Below, piece by piece: positions 26,530 to 35,910 of a stretch of 64,000 nucleotides of DNA (the first letter of the stretch is position 1; each line of letters begins with the position of its first letter). The translations under genes and the position numbers were made by a program. The stretch is from CAKZML01 sp963823435 (GTDB lineage Bacteria > Pseudomonadota > Gammaproteobacteria > Steroidobacterales > BM003), in the NCBI GenBank assembly GCA_963823435.1, contig CAWGLN010000001.1:186001-250000 (forward strand), in the 5' to 3' direction. Under the pieces are notes generated by a model. It did no database searches. It saw only the letters and a program-made list of their open reading frames with translations, and had not been told where the DNA came from.

Positions 26530-26553
26530 AACAAGATCGGGGAATTCGAAACG

Positions 26554-26832
26554 GTGGCAAATCAAGACGGTTATTTGGCGTTCACAGCTGAATCAAGTGG
26601 GCAAAAACCCCTGCGTGATCTCACGCATGAAGCCCTGAATGCATATTTCGAGAATCTCAACGGCCACCGGCCGGGAGACTTGTACTCGCTGGTCATGAGC
26701 GAGGTGGAGCAGCCTCTGTTCAAGGTTGTTCTTGATTTCACGGGCGGCAACCAGAGTCGGGCCGCCGACATTCTTGGCATCAATCGCGGCACCCTGCGAA
26801 AGAAACTCCGCGGCTACCGCCTGATTGACTGA
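26554..26832 (+). CDS. fis: DNA-binding nucleoid protein Fis
   Basis: A 92-residue Fis-family factor. The C-terminal half, LYSLVMSEVEQPLFKVVLDFTGGNQSRAADILGINRGTLRKKLRGY, is the classic four-helix core with its helix-turn-helix. The start is a GTG at 26554 with GGGGAA about 9 nt upstream. Fis bends DNA, activates rRNA promoters and affects recombination. It follows dusB as in E. coli, where dusB-fis is an autoregulated operon, and is followed by purH after 11 bp. Confidence 0.95.
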   Translation: MANQDGYLAFTAESSGQKPLRDLTHEALNAYFENLNGHRPGDLYSLVMSEVEQPLFKVVLDFTGGNQSRAADILGINRGTLRKKLRGYRLID

Positions 26833-26843
26833 TCGAGGAACTC

Positions 26844-28412
26844 ATGAGTCAAGTTCGACGCGCACTGATAAGCGTCTCCGACAAATCCGGAGTCGCAGAG
26901 TTGGCCCGTTCACTGGTGGGTCTTGATATTGAGTTGCTGTCCACGGGTGGCACCGCCAGTCTGATTCGCGAGGCCGGCCTGCCGGTTACGGATGTTTCGG
27001 AACACACCGGATTTCCCGAGATCATGGCAGGCAGGGTAAAAACCCTGCATCCGAAAATTCACGGCGGCCTGCTGGGACGCCGCGGTATGGATGAACCGGT
27101 CATGGACCAGCACGGAATCAGCCCGATCGACCTCCTGGTCGTGAATCTGTATCCGTTCGAAAAGACCATCGCTTCTGGCGATTGCAGCCTGGGCGATGCG
27201 ATAGAAAATATCGATATAGGTGGTCCGGCCATGTTGCGTGCCGCCGCCAAGAACCACGCGGGTGTTGCCGTATTGGTCGACCCCGCTGATTACCAGGGCG
27301 TCCTGGACGAATTGCGCGACAACCAGGGAAGCTTGCGGCACGACACCCGCTTTCGCTTGGCGGTAAAAGCCTTTTCACATACAGCCCATTACGATACCGC
27401 TATCAGCCGCTACCTCGGTCGCCAGCTGGAATCAACCGGCAAGCAAGAACTGGGTGAAACATTCGAACTAAATCTGAAGCGCAGGCAAACCCTGCGCTAT
27501 GGCGAAAATCCGCACCAGCGAGCGGCATTTTATGTCGAGCCTGGGGCCAGCGAGGCCTCGTTGGCGACGGCCGTACAGAAGCAGGGCAAGGAAATGTCCT
27601 ACAACAACATCGCTGATGCGGATGCGGCGCTGGAATGCGTCAAGCAATTCAGGAGGCCTGCCTGCGTCATAGTCAAACACGCCAATCCCTGCGGGGTGGC
27701 GCTGGATGCCAGTATTGGCGCCGCCTATGAGCGAGCCTACCAGACCGACCCGACGTCGGCCTTTGGCGGCATCATCGCGTTCAACCGGGACCTGGATGCG
27801 CGGACGGCAGCGGAAATCGTCAAGCGCCAGTTTGTCGAAGTCATTATTGCTCCGGACGCCGATACCGATGCCCTGGAAGTACTCGCTACCAAAGCCAATG
27901 TGCGCGTTTTACTGACCGGACCGTGGGACATCGACCACCCGGCAACAGGTCTGGATTACAAGCGCGTCAGCGGCGGTCTGCTGGTTCAGGATCGTGACCA
28001 GGAATTGATAGGCGAGAACAGGATCACGGTCGTTTCGGAGCGTCAGCCCAGTCCTCAGGAACTTGGTGATATGTTATTCGCCTGGCGCGTAGCCAAGTTT
28101 GTCAAATCAAACGCCATCGTATTCTGCAAGGATCTGATGACCATAGGAGTGGGTGCGGGTCAGATGAGTCGCGTGTACAGCACCCGCATCGCAGCCATCA
28201 AGGCGGCTGACGAAAACCTGGAGGTCAAGGGCTCGGTTATGGCCTCAGACGCGTTCTTCCCCTTCCGCGATGGCATTGATGCCGCCGCCGTCCACGGTAT
28301 CACCGCGGTAATCCAGCCCGGTGGCTCCATGCGTGACGAGGAAGTGATACAGGCCGCCAACGAGCACAACCTGGCCATGGTATTCACCGGGATGCGCCAC
28401 TTCAGACATTGA
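26844..28412 (+). CDS. purH: Bifunctional AICAR transformylase / IMP cyclohydrolase
   Basis: Last two steps of de novo IMP synthesis. It has 522 aa (E. coli 529). N-terminal MGS-like IMP cyclohydrolase domain: RRALISVSDKSGVAELARSL, GRVKTLHPKIHGGLLGRR, NLYPFEKTI. C-terminal transformylase domain: LRYGENPHQRAAFYV, VKHANPCGVA, TSAFGGIIAFNRD, SDAFFPFRDGIDAAAVHGITAVIQPGGSMRDEEVI and MVFTGMRHFRH at the end. Intact. purD follows after a 150-bp gap holding a shortened repeat element. Confidence 0.98.
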   Translation: MSQVRRALISVSDKSGVAELARSLVGLDIELLSTGGTASLIREAGLPVTDVSEHTGFPEIMAGRVKTLHPKIHGGLLGRRGMDEPVMDQHGISPIDLLVVNLYPFEKTIASGDCSLGDAIENIDIGGPAMLRAAAKNHAGVAVLVDPADYQGVLDELRDNQGSLRHDTRFRLAVKAFSHTAHYDTAISRYLGRQLESTGKQELGETFELNLKRRQTLRYGENPHQRAAFYVEPGASEASLATAVQKQGKEMSYNNIADADAALECVKQFRRPACVIVKHANPCGVALDASIGAAYERAYQTDPTSAFGGIIAFNRDLDARTAAEIVKRQFVEVIIAPDADTDALEVLATKANVRVLLTGPWDIDHPATGLDYKRVSGGLLVQDRDQELIGENRITVVSERQPSPQELGDMLFAWRVAKFVKSNAIVFCKDLMTIGVGAGQMSRVYSTRIAAIKAADENLEVKGSVMASDAFFPFRDGIDAAAVHGITAVIQPGGSMRDEEVIQAANEHNLAMVFTGMRHFRH

Positions 28413-28415
28413 TCG

Positions 28416-28504
28416 AGGCAGCCCCCTTACCACCTGCGATTGATGCCTTGAATCTGACTCGTTTCGCTCATAATCTACTACACGCAGAATAAATCGAAGA
28501 CTCT
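28416..28504 (-). mobile_element. MITE-like repeat, internally deleted copy 2 (inverted)
   Basis: About 90 bp in the purH-purD gap. GATGCCTTGAATCTGA, TTTCGCTCATAATCTACT and CGCAGAATAAATC match the inverted element; AGGCAGCC at the left resembles the eroded left end of copy 1. Roughly 70 bp of the interior is missing. CTAA at 28505-28508 fits a YTAR target flank. It lies between two purine genes that are probably co-transcribed. Confidence 0.65.
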
Positions 28505-28562
28505 CTAATTTTTTCTGCAGGAACCATGACTTGCCCGCAAAATCGCCGGGAGAACGAAACGC

Positions 28563-29854
28563 ATGAAAATTCTTGTGGTAGGTAGCGGCGGTCGGGAGCA
28601 TGCGCTGGCCTGGAAGGCCCTGCAGTCACCGATGGCCGACCTGGTATACGTGGCGCCCGGCAATGCCGGCACGGCCCTGGAGCCCGGCGTGGAAAATGTC
28701 GACATCCCTGTGGAGGACATCCAGGCGCTGGCGGAATTTGCCGAGGACGAGGGGATAGGCCTGACCATCATCGGCCCGGAAGGCCCACTGGTAGCCGGGA
28801 TTACCGACTTGTTCAGAAAGCGTGGGTTGAAATGTTTCGGACCCAGTGCTGCGGCGGCCCAACTGGAAGGCTCGAAGGCCTACTCCAAGGATTTCCTGGC
28901 CCGGCACAAGATCCCCACCGCAAGATACGCGAATTTCGAGCAACTGGAACCCGCCCTGGAATACATCCGCAAACACGGTGCGCCCATCGTGGTCAAGGCG
29001 GACGGACTGGCCGCCGGCAAGGGTGTGGTTGTTGCCAAACGGTAGCGGAGGCAGAGACAGCGGCCCGTGACATGCTTCAGGAAGGCGCTTTTGGCGCCGC
29101 CGGTGCTCGCATCGTGATTGAGGAGTTCCTGAGCGGCGAGGAAGCCAGCTTCATTGCCATGGTTGATGGAAAAAATATCCTGGCATTTGCCACCTCCCAG
29201 GACCACAAGGCCCGGGATGACGGCGACACCGGACCTAACACGGGGGGCATGGGCGCCTATTCTCCTGCCCCGGTGGTCACCGCCGAGGTACACCGGCGCA
29301 TCATGGAAGAAGTGATGAGGCCGACGGTAGATGGATTGGTGTCGGATGGCACACCCTATACCGGCTTCCTGTACGCGGGAGTCATGATCGACAAGCACCA
29401 CGCGCCCAGCGTGGTGGAATTCAATTGCCGTTTTGGCGACCCGGAAGCGCAGCCCATCATGATGCGCATGCAGTCTGACCTGGTAGAGCTATGCCTGGCG
29501 GCGCTGGACCAGAAACTGGACGAATATGAAATCCAGTTCGATCCTCGCCCTGCCCTGGGCGTGGTGCTCGCGGCTGGCGGTTATCCCGCCGGTTACGCCA
29601 AGGGCAAGGTGATTCACGGGTTGCACAGTACCGATGAGTCCTTGCAAAAAATATTTCATGCGGGAACCCGTCTGGACAATGGCAGGGTTCTTACCCATGG
29701 CGGCCGCGTGCTATGTGCAGTGGCCCTGGGACACGACGTCAGCGAGGCCCAGGCCAGCGCCTACCGATTGGTAGCCGATGTGGACTGGGAAGATATGTAT
29801 TTCCGCAAGGACATCGGCCACCGGGCAGTTGCCAGGGAAAAAGCCGGACGCTAG
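28563..29854 (+). pseudogene. purD: Phosphoribosylamine-glycine ligase PurD, frame broken by a 1-nt deletion as sequenced
   Basis: Forms GAR from phosphoribosylamine and glycine. The first part (28563-29045) has MKILVVGSGGREHALAWKA, IIGPEGPLVAGITD and VKADGLAAGKGVVVAK. The rest continues in another frame from about 29041: TVAEAETAARDML, then IEEFLSGEEASFIAMVDG, DHKARDDGDTGPNTGGMGAYSPAP and VEFNCRFGDPEAQPIM. Adding one A to the AAA run at 29037-29039 restores VVVAKTVAEAET, as in intact PurD, and a full-length protein of about 430 aa. PurD is normally required for purine synthesis and no second copy is visible here, so a base-call error in a homopolymer is the likeliest explanation. Confidence 0.9.
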
Positions 29855-29923
29855 ACAATCGCAGTCTGGCCGAGATCTGCCACGCGATACACCTGATCGC
29901 CGGCCCTTCTTCCTCGCCCCAGA

Positions 29924-31549
29924 CTAGCCCAGGAAGGGATACCGGTAGTCGGTGGGCGGCACGAAGGTCTCCTTGATCGTTCGCGGCGATAGCCAGCGGT
30001 ACAAATTCAACATACTGCCAGCCTTGTCATTGGTACCCGACTTCCTGGCTCCGCCAAACGGCTGCTGCCCAACCACCGCCCCGGTGGGTTTGTCATTGAT
30101 ATAAAAATTGCCTGCAGCGTGACGCAGCTTGCCGGAAATATCCGCCGCAGCCAGCCTGTCTCGCGCGAACACTGAACCTGTCAGCGCATAGGTCGAACCC
30201 TGGTTACAGATCTGGATGGTTTCTTCCAGGCTCTTGTCATCGTAGACAAACACGGTGAGTACCGGGCCGAATATCTCCTCGCGCATACTGCGATAACCGG
30301 GATCACTGGCCACGATGACGGTGGGCTCAACGAAGTACCCCGTGCCCTGATCATGACCGCCACCCACCAGTATTTCCGCATCGGGGTGGCCCTGGGCGTG
30401 ATCAAGGTAGCCAACGATGTTCTTGTACGAGCGGTCGTCGATCACCGCATTCATGAACATACTGAAATCCCTGACATCACCCATCTTGATGGTCTTGATC
30501 TCATCCACCAGCCGTTCCCTTACCCCGGGCCACAGGCTGCCTGGAATATACGCACGTGACGCCGCCGAGCATTTTTGCCCCTGGTATTCGAAAGCGCCAC
30601 GGACAAGTGCGGTAACCAGGGCTTCCGGATCAGCCGAGGGATGAGCGAAAACAAAATCCTTGCCGCCTGTCTCACCGACAATCCTCGGATAGGAGTCGTA
30701 GCCGGAAATGTTATCGCCCACGTGCCGGTATATGGATTCGAAGGTTGCGGTGGAGCCGGTGAAATGCACGCCGGCCAAATCCCGCTGCGACAGCAATGCA
30801 GGACCCGCCTTGCGACCCTCTGCGCCGACCATGTTGATCACGCCCGGCGGCAAACCGGCCTCCTCCAGCATTTGCATCAGGAAGTGAGCCGAAAACATCT
30901 GCGTGTGGGAAGGTTTCCAAATGACCGTATTTCCCAGCAATGCCGGCGCCGTGGGCAAATTGCCTGCGATAGCAGTGAAATTAAACGGGGTGATCGCCAA
31001 CACAAAGCCTTCCAGCGGGCGGTATTCCATCCAGTTCTTTACGCCTGGTGAAGAGATTGGCTGTTGAGCCATGATTTGTTGGTAAAAGCTGACGTTAAAC
31101 CGCAGAAAATCAATCAGCTCGCAGGCTGAATCGATCTCGGCCTGGTACACGTTCTTGGATTGCCCGAGCATGGTGGCCGCATTGAGCAGATCCCTGTAGG
31201 GACCGGCCAGCAAATCGGCTGCACGCAAAAATACCGCAGCCCGCTCATCCCAGGTGGCATTCTCCCAATCCGGCTTTGCCAGCCTGGCAGCCTGCACCGC
31301 GGCTTCCAGTTCCTGCTCACCGGCAAGGTGGAAGTCGCCCAGTACATGCTGGTGATCATGCGGCATCAGCGCGCGACCCAGTTTGCCTGTTTCCACCTTG
31401 CGGCCACCGATGACACAGGGGATGTTGATGCGCTCGCCAGCCAGGTCCTGCAACTTCGTCTTGATGGACGCTGTCTCGGCGCTGCCAGGGGCGTAGTCCC
31501 GGATCGGTTCGTTGATCGGCATGGCGGCTCGGAAAATGGTTTCTTTCAT
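29924..31549 (-). CDS. pruA: 1-pyrroline-5-carboxylate dehydrogenase (glutamate-semialdehyde dehydrogenase)
   Basis: Oxidises L-glutamate gamma-semialdehyde to glutamate with NAD in proline catabolism. From ATG 31549 (AAGGGG 9 nt upstream) it has 541 aa; the frame opens at a GTG at 31570. ALDH motifs: LAITPFNFTAIAGNLP, VIWKPS, GVHFTGSTATFESIYRHVG, the catalytic Glu in VGETGGKDFVFAHPSAD, the catalytic Cys in EYQGQKCSAASRAYIP, and EEIFGPVLTVFVYDD. The stand-alone form with these blocks resembles the mitochondrial-type P5CDH family (TIGR01236 pattern), not a PutA fusion. No proline dehydrogenase gene is present in the window. Confidence 0.92.
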   Translation of the reverse strand: MKETIFRAAMPINEPIRDYAPGSAETASIKTKLQDLAGERINIPCVIGGRKVETGKLGRALMPHDHQHVLGDFHLAGEQELEAAVQAARLAKPDWENATWDERAAVFLRAADLLAGPYRDLLNAATMLGQSKNVYQAEIDSACELIDFLRFNVSFYQQIMAQQPISSPGVKNWMEYRPLEGFVLAITPFNFTAIAGNLPTAPALLGNTVIWKPSHTQMFSAHFLMQMLEEAGLPPGVINMVGAEGRKAGPALLSQRDLAGVHFTGSTATFESIYRHVGDNISGYDSYPRIVGETGGKDFVFAHPSADPEALVTALVRGAFEYQGQKCSAASRAYIPGSLWPGVRERLVDEIKTIKMGDVRDFSMFMNAVIDDRSYKNIVGYLDHAQGHPDAEILVGGGHDQGTGYFVEPTVIVASDPGYRSMREEIFGPVLTVFVYDDKSLEETIQICNQGSTYALTGSVFARDRLAAADISGKLRHAAGNFYINDKPTGAVVGQQPFGGARKSGTNDKAGSMLNLYRWLSPRTIKETFVPPTDYRYPFLG

Positions 31550-31671
31550 CGACTTCATCCCCTTGTTCACGAAACGTATGTGTCGGGCACATCCTGCCGG
31601 ATTATAGCGGCAACGCTTTTACCCTGGATCGGCTTGGTATAGAAAATCTCAAGCTGTTGCCCGTGCCGCCA

Positions 31672-32097
31672 CTACTCCTGGCAATAGGCCAGTTCAAAGC
31701 GAATGTCCCCGTTTTCCAGTTGCCCCGCCTCTTGCCAACCGGCAGCCCGATAAACGCTCTCGGCCCGCGTGTCACGCTCGGTGCTCAACCAGATGTTGCG
31801 GGAGGACAGACTCCATAACCACTGTACGGCCTGATCGAGCAATTGACGGCCTATACCCCGGCCCTCGTACCCCGGCTCCACGAACAGCGCCCAGATATTA
31901 CGCTCGCTGGCGTTGGCGACGCTGAAGCCGAGAATCACGCCGTTTTCTTCCCACACCCAACCGCGGCCTGTCCCGGTTATTGCGGTCAGGGTACGCGCTT
32001 CGGTGAGCCAGAGCGGCCGGGACAGGATGTTCTGCTTCACCCGCAGACGCAGTGCATTAAGCACCGCCACATCGGCTGGCTGGGCCTCGCGTAACAT
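31672..32097 (-). CDS. GNAT family N-acetyltransferase
   Basis: A single GNAT domain of 141 aa from ATG 32097 (the frame stays open to 32127, overlapping the next gene, so the shorter start is better). Motif A is visible as IWALFVEPGYEGRGIGRQLLDQAVQWL (Q/RxxGxG/A acetyl-CoA loop), and NIWLSTERDTRAESVYRAAGW is motif B. The substrate is unknown. Short minus-strand gene next to a DUF3012 lipoprotein. Confidence 0.85.
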   Translation of the reverse strand: MLREAQPADVAVLNALRLRVKQNILSRPLWLTEARTLTAITGTGRGWVWEENGVILGFSVANASERNIWALFVEPGYEGRGIGRQLLDQAVQWLWSLSSRNIWLSTERDTRAESVYRAAGWQEAGQLENGDIRFELAYCQE

Positions 32098-32107
32098 GCC
32101 TTTTTCC

Positions 32108-32284
32108 CTAGTGCCGTTCTTGCTCAAGCACGCAGTATTTCAGGTAATCGGCCGCCTGGTTGGTCGTCCAGTCACCCTTGGGCGTCTTGTCCATCTTCTT
32201 GCACCAGGCGGGACTTCCTACTTCGGGCTCGCAAGCCAAAAGGAAACAGGCGCTTAACAGAATCAGCAGTATGACTTTTTTCAT
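32108..32284 (-). CDS. Small DUF3012-type lipoprotein
   Basis: A 58-residue precursor: MKKVILLILLSACFLLAC is a lipoprotein signal (lipobox LLAC), and the mature part EVGSPAWCKKMDKTPKGDWTTNQAADYLKYC shows the conserved W-C, KPKGDW-like and A-D-Y pattern of DUF3012. Start chosen at ATG 32284 with GGAG 7 nt upstream instead of the longer open frame. Function unknown; likely periplasmic and membrane anchored. Confidence 0.8.
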   Translation of the reverse strand: MKKVILLILLSACFLLACEPEVGSPAWCKKMDKTPKGDWTTNQAADYLKYCVLEQERH

Positions 32285-32333
32285 GAAAGTACTCCGGGCA
32301 AATACGCCGGCTTCACGGCCGGGTAGCCTGGTA

Positions 32334-32738
32334 TCAGGACAGCAAATGAATTCCTGCCAACAGCGCAAAGCCTGTCAGCAACGTCAGACCCAATTGAACA
32401 ATAGCGACCCTTACCCCCAATGACAGACCAACCGCGCCTTCGCCCCGGGGATAGCGGATCATGATCGAGTAGAGAACGGCCGTGATAATCAGCAACGCCG
32501 CCGGCAGAAGAAACAGCAGGGTATAGTGTCCAAAGACCGTCGCCAGACCCGTCAATGACAGGACCAGGGCGACTATCATGGTGCCGGCGTAACCAAGCAG
32601 GGTTGCAGAGAAAACCGTCCAGTAGGGAACCTCAAAGGCGGCAGACCAGCGCGTTCCCAGCACTGCGAACCAGCCTCCAAAAAAGGATGCAGCCACTACT
32701 GCCAGCAACAACATGGGATAGAACATGTCAGAACTCAT
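32334..32738 (-). CDS. Four-helix membrane protein of unknown function
   Basis: 134 aa from ATG 32738 (GGAGG 4 nt upstream; the longer frame to 32753 lacks such a site). Four hydrophobic segments: FYPMLLLAVVAASFFGGWF, VPYWTVFSATLLGYAGTMIVALVLSLTGL, YTLLFLLPAALLIITAVLYSIMI and VAIVQLGLTLLTGFALLAGI. No catalytic motif is visible and I do not recognise a named family. It stands immediately upstream of the DUF3012 lipoprotein gene on the same strand. Confidence 0.7.
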   Translation of the reverse strand: MSSDMFYPMLLLAVVAASFFGGWFAVLGTRWSAAFEVPYWTVFSATLLGYAGTMIVALVLSLTGLATVFGHYTLLFLLPAALLIITAVLYSIMIRYPRGEGAVGLSLGVRVAIVQLGLTLLTGFALLAGIHLLS

Positions 32739-32854
32739 CGGACCTCCGCACAACGAAACAATGATCGCGCTCCAGGAATGCCTGCATTCTACCCTGAAAA
32801 GGCCTAATCGCTATCCCGCTGCCGACCAAGGTTGACCGCGACGAGGCGACGTAC

Positions 32855-33229
32855 CTAGGTAGCGCCCATACAAAAGAAGTTGAGCTTGTTTCCATCCAGG
32901 TCACGAAAATAAGCGGCGTAGAAACCCTTCATTCGTTCGCCCGGCTTACCTTCATCAGTAGCCCCCAGCTCCATGGCTTTCCGGTACAGGCCGTCGACCT
33001 TTGCCGTGCTATCCACCACCAGCGCAATCATGGTGCCATTGCCATGGGTTGCTGCAGCGCCATCATAGGGTTTGCTTACCGATAGCATGGGACGTTCAGG
33101 TGTTGTTCCCCAGGCAATAAACCGCTCGGATTCCATGAAGCGTTTTGCGCCCAATTGCGCAAGCAACTTGTCATAAAAATTCGCCGCTCTGTCGATGTCA
33201 TTTGTACCCAGGGTCACGTAACCAATCAT
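32855..33229 (-). CDS. VOC (glyoxalase/bleomycin resistance-like) family protein
   Basis: A 124-residue protein with one vicinal-oxygen-chelate fold: IGYVTLGTNDIDRAANFYDKLL at the start and the typical C-terminal YAAYFRDLDGNKLNFFC. Candidate metal ligands are sparse: the usual first His is replaced by Thr in YVTLG, so it may lack classic glyoxalase I activity. Stand-alone; probably cytoplasmic. Confidence 0.88.
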   Translation of the reverse strand: MIGYVTLGTNDIDRAANFYDKLLAQLGAKRFMESERFIAWGTTPERPMLSVSKPYDGAAATHGNGTMIALVVDSTAKVDGLYRKAMELGATDEGKPGERMKGFYAAYFRDLDGNKLNFFCMGAT

Positions 33230-33320
33230 TTTTCTCTCCGAAATTTATTTCCAGTTTTTGGCGCGGTCCAACACCGCGACATTCAATCGCACATCATAGC
33301 GCGATGCGCCTTTCCCTCGA

Positions 33321-34628
33321 CTAGTCCCGACCGCCTTCATTGCGAGCAACCAGGTAAAGCACTCCACCCACGGCCAGGAACAGGCCGGTCGAGAGCACCG
33401 CATCCAGTGAAACCTGGCTCAGCAACCAGATGCAAACAGCCGCACCCAGTATCGGGATAAGGTAGCCACCGGGCAGGTGAAAACGTGCCTCACCCTCTCC
33501 GAACTTTCGCCGCAAGCGGGGAATGGCCCCTATGCAAAGCAAGTAGATCAAGAGTCGGGACAATACACTCATACTCGCGAGCCAGACAAATGACCCATAG
33601 GCCGCCAGTACAAACGCGGCAACGCCGAAGAAAATCACCGAGCTGCTGGGCGTGTTGTAAACCGGATGCACACCGGCAAACCAGCGCGGCAAGAATCCTT
33701 CGCGGGCCAACATGTAGCTGGCGCGCGGTGTGGACAGCATGGCGCCGGCCACGTTGCCACCCACCGATGCCACCACTCCTGCCATGACCAGGGCCGCACC
33801 TGCAGGCCCCATCAGCACCGCAGCCATGTCTACCAGCGGCCGCTTGGAGCTGGCCAGGTCGGGCAATGTCGCCACGGCCAGCGACTGTATTAGTCCATAC
33901 AACAAGGTTGAGACAATCAGCGCCCAGATTAGCGCCCTGGGCATATCGCGCTGGGGATCTCGCGCCTCGGCCGCCGGTACCAATCCCGACTCAAATCCAA
34001 CAAAGGCGTAGACCAGGATAATGAGGGCCGCGCCCCACTGCTGCCCCGCCGGCATCAATTCATGTGCAGCGGGCAAAAATTCGGGAGGAATCTGCCATAT
34101 ACCGACCCCGATCAACGCGGCCAGTGGCAGCATTTTCAGCACCGTCAGTATACCCAGTGACTGCATTGCCTGGCGTGCGCCAATCACGTTTACCCACACC
34201 AGGGAGGCGCAAATCAGAAACAGGATAAACAGGCGGCTGGCTCCGTTGTCCACGCCGGGGATGAAATACCCCAGCGTGTTGACCAGCAAATTGATATTGG
34301 CTGCAAAGGCCATCATGCGCGCCATGTAAAAGGTCCAACCCGTCTGGAATCCCACAACCGGACCGAAGGCCGCGCGGGCGTAAAGTATCGGACCTCCGGT
34401 ACCCCTGAAATAGCTCGAGACCTCGCCAAAACACAGGAGGACCGGCGCCATCAACAAGCCGCAGAGAACGAACGCGATAGGACTGTAGGCGCCAAGTAAT
34501 TCCGCAGCCCTGGCCGGCACACCGAAAATCCCGGCGCCGATAATCCCGTTGATCACCAGCAGCCAAAGGGCCACCGCCGAAAACTGCCGCAGAAGAGGTT
34601 CATCACCCGTTTCAATGTCTGCTTTCAT
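33321..34628 (-). CDS. APC superfamily amino acid permease
   Basis: A 435-residue inner-membrane transporter with about 12 hydrophobic segments. The first helix block LWLLVINGIIGAGIFGVPARAAELLG contains the unwound G-x-G-I-F-G substrate motif of APC transporters. FVGFESGLVPAAEARDPQRDMPRALI is the conserved cytoplasmic loop with the E(A)-xP-R pattern. Likely an amino acid importer or exchanger; specificity unclear. A 263-bp gap with no gene follows upstream before the nitrilase gene. Confidence 0.9.
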   Translation of the reverse strand: MKADIETGDEPLLRQFSAVALWLLVINGIIGAGIFGVPARAAELLGAYSPIAFVLCGLLMAPVLLCFGEVSSYFRGTGGPILYARAAFGPVVGFQTGWTFYMARMMAFAANINLLVNTLGYFIPGVDNGASRLFILFLICASLVWVNVIGARQAMQSLGILTVLKMLPLAALIGVGIWQIPPEFLPAAHELMPAGQQWGAALIILVYAFVGFESGLVPAAEARDPQRDMPRALIWALIVSTLLYGLIQSLAVATLPDLASSKRPLVDMAAVLMGPAGAALVMAGVVASVGGNVAGAMLSTPRASYMLAREGFLPRWFAGVHPVYNTPSSSVIFFGVAAFVLAAYGSFVWLASMSVLSRLLIYLLCIGAIPRLRRKFGEGEARFHLPGGYLIPILGAAVCIWLLSQVSLDAVLSTGLFLAVGGVLYLVARNEGGRD

Positions 34629-34891
34629 GTGCGTGTCGGCTCCCCGATCTTGTTATTGGCAACCCGGTCCCGACATGACCCAGGCACATTATTGTCTTGG
34701 CCGCTACAGTGGCACCCAGGCGTTCGTGGTCGCCGCTAGCCGACACCCGCATATTGTTCTTGGTTGCTTTTCCGGGTCATCCCCATGCAGGCACTCCACC
34801 CCGGAGCGTTGAACGCTCTATGAGCTTAGCGTGAATAGAGCCTGGTGGGTACCTGCCGCGGACCGCAGGAACCCTCGGGTGACCGGGCAAC

Positions 34892-35827
34892 TCAGTCCCA
34901 CTCCACAGGTTCTACGGGGTCGCCATCAATTTCCAGTTCAAACAGATCCGGACGGGAGTAATGGCCGGCCACATCCAGCGAGCGCTTGCCGCGGACACTA
35001 AGCGTCGCATCCAACTCGCAGACCAGCAGACCTTCTTCGCGATACATGGGGCCGGCTACAATCTCTCCCCCCGGCGCCACGATCACCGAGCCACCCGGAT
35101 TCACCCACTCCTGGTCATCGGGGTATAACTCGGCCTTGCCCGGCAAATCCGGCGGAAAGTCACTACCGCGCAACAGGGTCCCGGCCGAGAGTACCCAGCA
35201 ACGACCCTCCCGGGCTATATGCTGCATGCTGCCAACCCAGCCCTCGCCCTGGTCATAGGTGGGCGCGACGTAAATCTCCACACCCTGGGCATACAAGCCA
35301 TAGCGCGCGAGAGGCATGAAATTCTCCCAGCAAATCAGCCCACCCAGGCGCCCGTAAGACATTTCCACTACCTTCAGCCCACTGGCATCGCCCATACCCC
35401 AAACCATACGCTCGGGGTTGGTGGGCATAAGCTTGCGGTGCCTGTTCAGGATCGTGCCACCCGGACCAATGACAACCAGGGCGTTGTAGATTGTACCCCG
35501 GCTGAATCGACCGTCTCGTTCGTTCATACCCATCACCACGGTCATGCTGGTCTCTGCAGCAACGGCTTGCAATGGCTCCAGGTCCTTGCTTTCCATATCT
35601 ACCGAATTATCCATCAGGAGCGCGTGCAGTTGCTCGCTCAGGCCGTAGTCAGTACCCGGACGCAAGCGCCATACCCAGGCTGGATAGGTCGGGATAAACG
35701 TCTCCGGGAAAACCAGGAGCTCGATGCCCTCTTGCGCGGCAGCACGAATAATTCCTACCGCTTTTTCGATGGTGCTCGCCTTGTCCAGGACCACCGGTGC
35801 CACCTGGGCGATTGCTGCCTTGATCAC
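34892..35827 (-). CDS. Nitrilase (carbon-nitrogen hydrolase, branch 1)
   Basis: A 311-residue nitrilase-superfamily enzyme. Catalytic triad seen: Glu in FPETFIPTYPAW, Lys in NRHRKLMPTNPER, Cys in GGLICWENFMPLARY. The CWENFMPL context is characteristic of true nitrilases, which convert nitriles to acid plus ammonia, and differs from amidase or NAD synthetase branches. The start is a GTG at 35825-35827 with GGAG upstream. Single-gene unit; adjacent to a permease and a GNAT gene with no obvious pathway link. Confidence 0.9.
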   Translation of the reverse strand: MIKAAIAQVAPVVLDKASTIEKAVGIIRAAAQEGIELLVFPETFIPTYPAWVWRLRPGTDYGLSEQLHALLMDNSVDMESKDLEPLQAVAAETSMTVVMGMNERDGRFSRGTIYNALVVIGPGGTILNRHRKLMPTNPERMVWGMGDASGLKVVEMSYGRLGGLICWENFMPLARYGLYAQGVEIYVAPTYDQGEGWVGSMQHIAREGRCWVLSAGTLLRGSDFPPDLPGKAELYPDDQEWVNPGGSVIVAPGGEIVAGPMYREEGLLVCELDATLSVRGKRSLDVAGHYSRPDLFELEIDGDPVEPVEWD

Positions 35828-35910
35828 GACCCTCTCCTCTGCAATTCCTTACCTGACTATAGCCGATCAGGAAATTCACAACCTGCGTAACGCCAAAGGA
35901 AGCCCGGGAA

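Noticed and set aside
34629..34891. Possible gene or terminator between the permease and nitrilase genes
   Set aside because: The only structure is a weak GAGCGTT/AACGCTC hairpin without a T-tract, and no open frame with a motif exists there.
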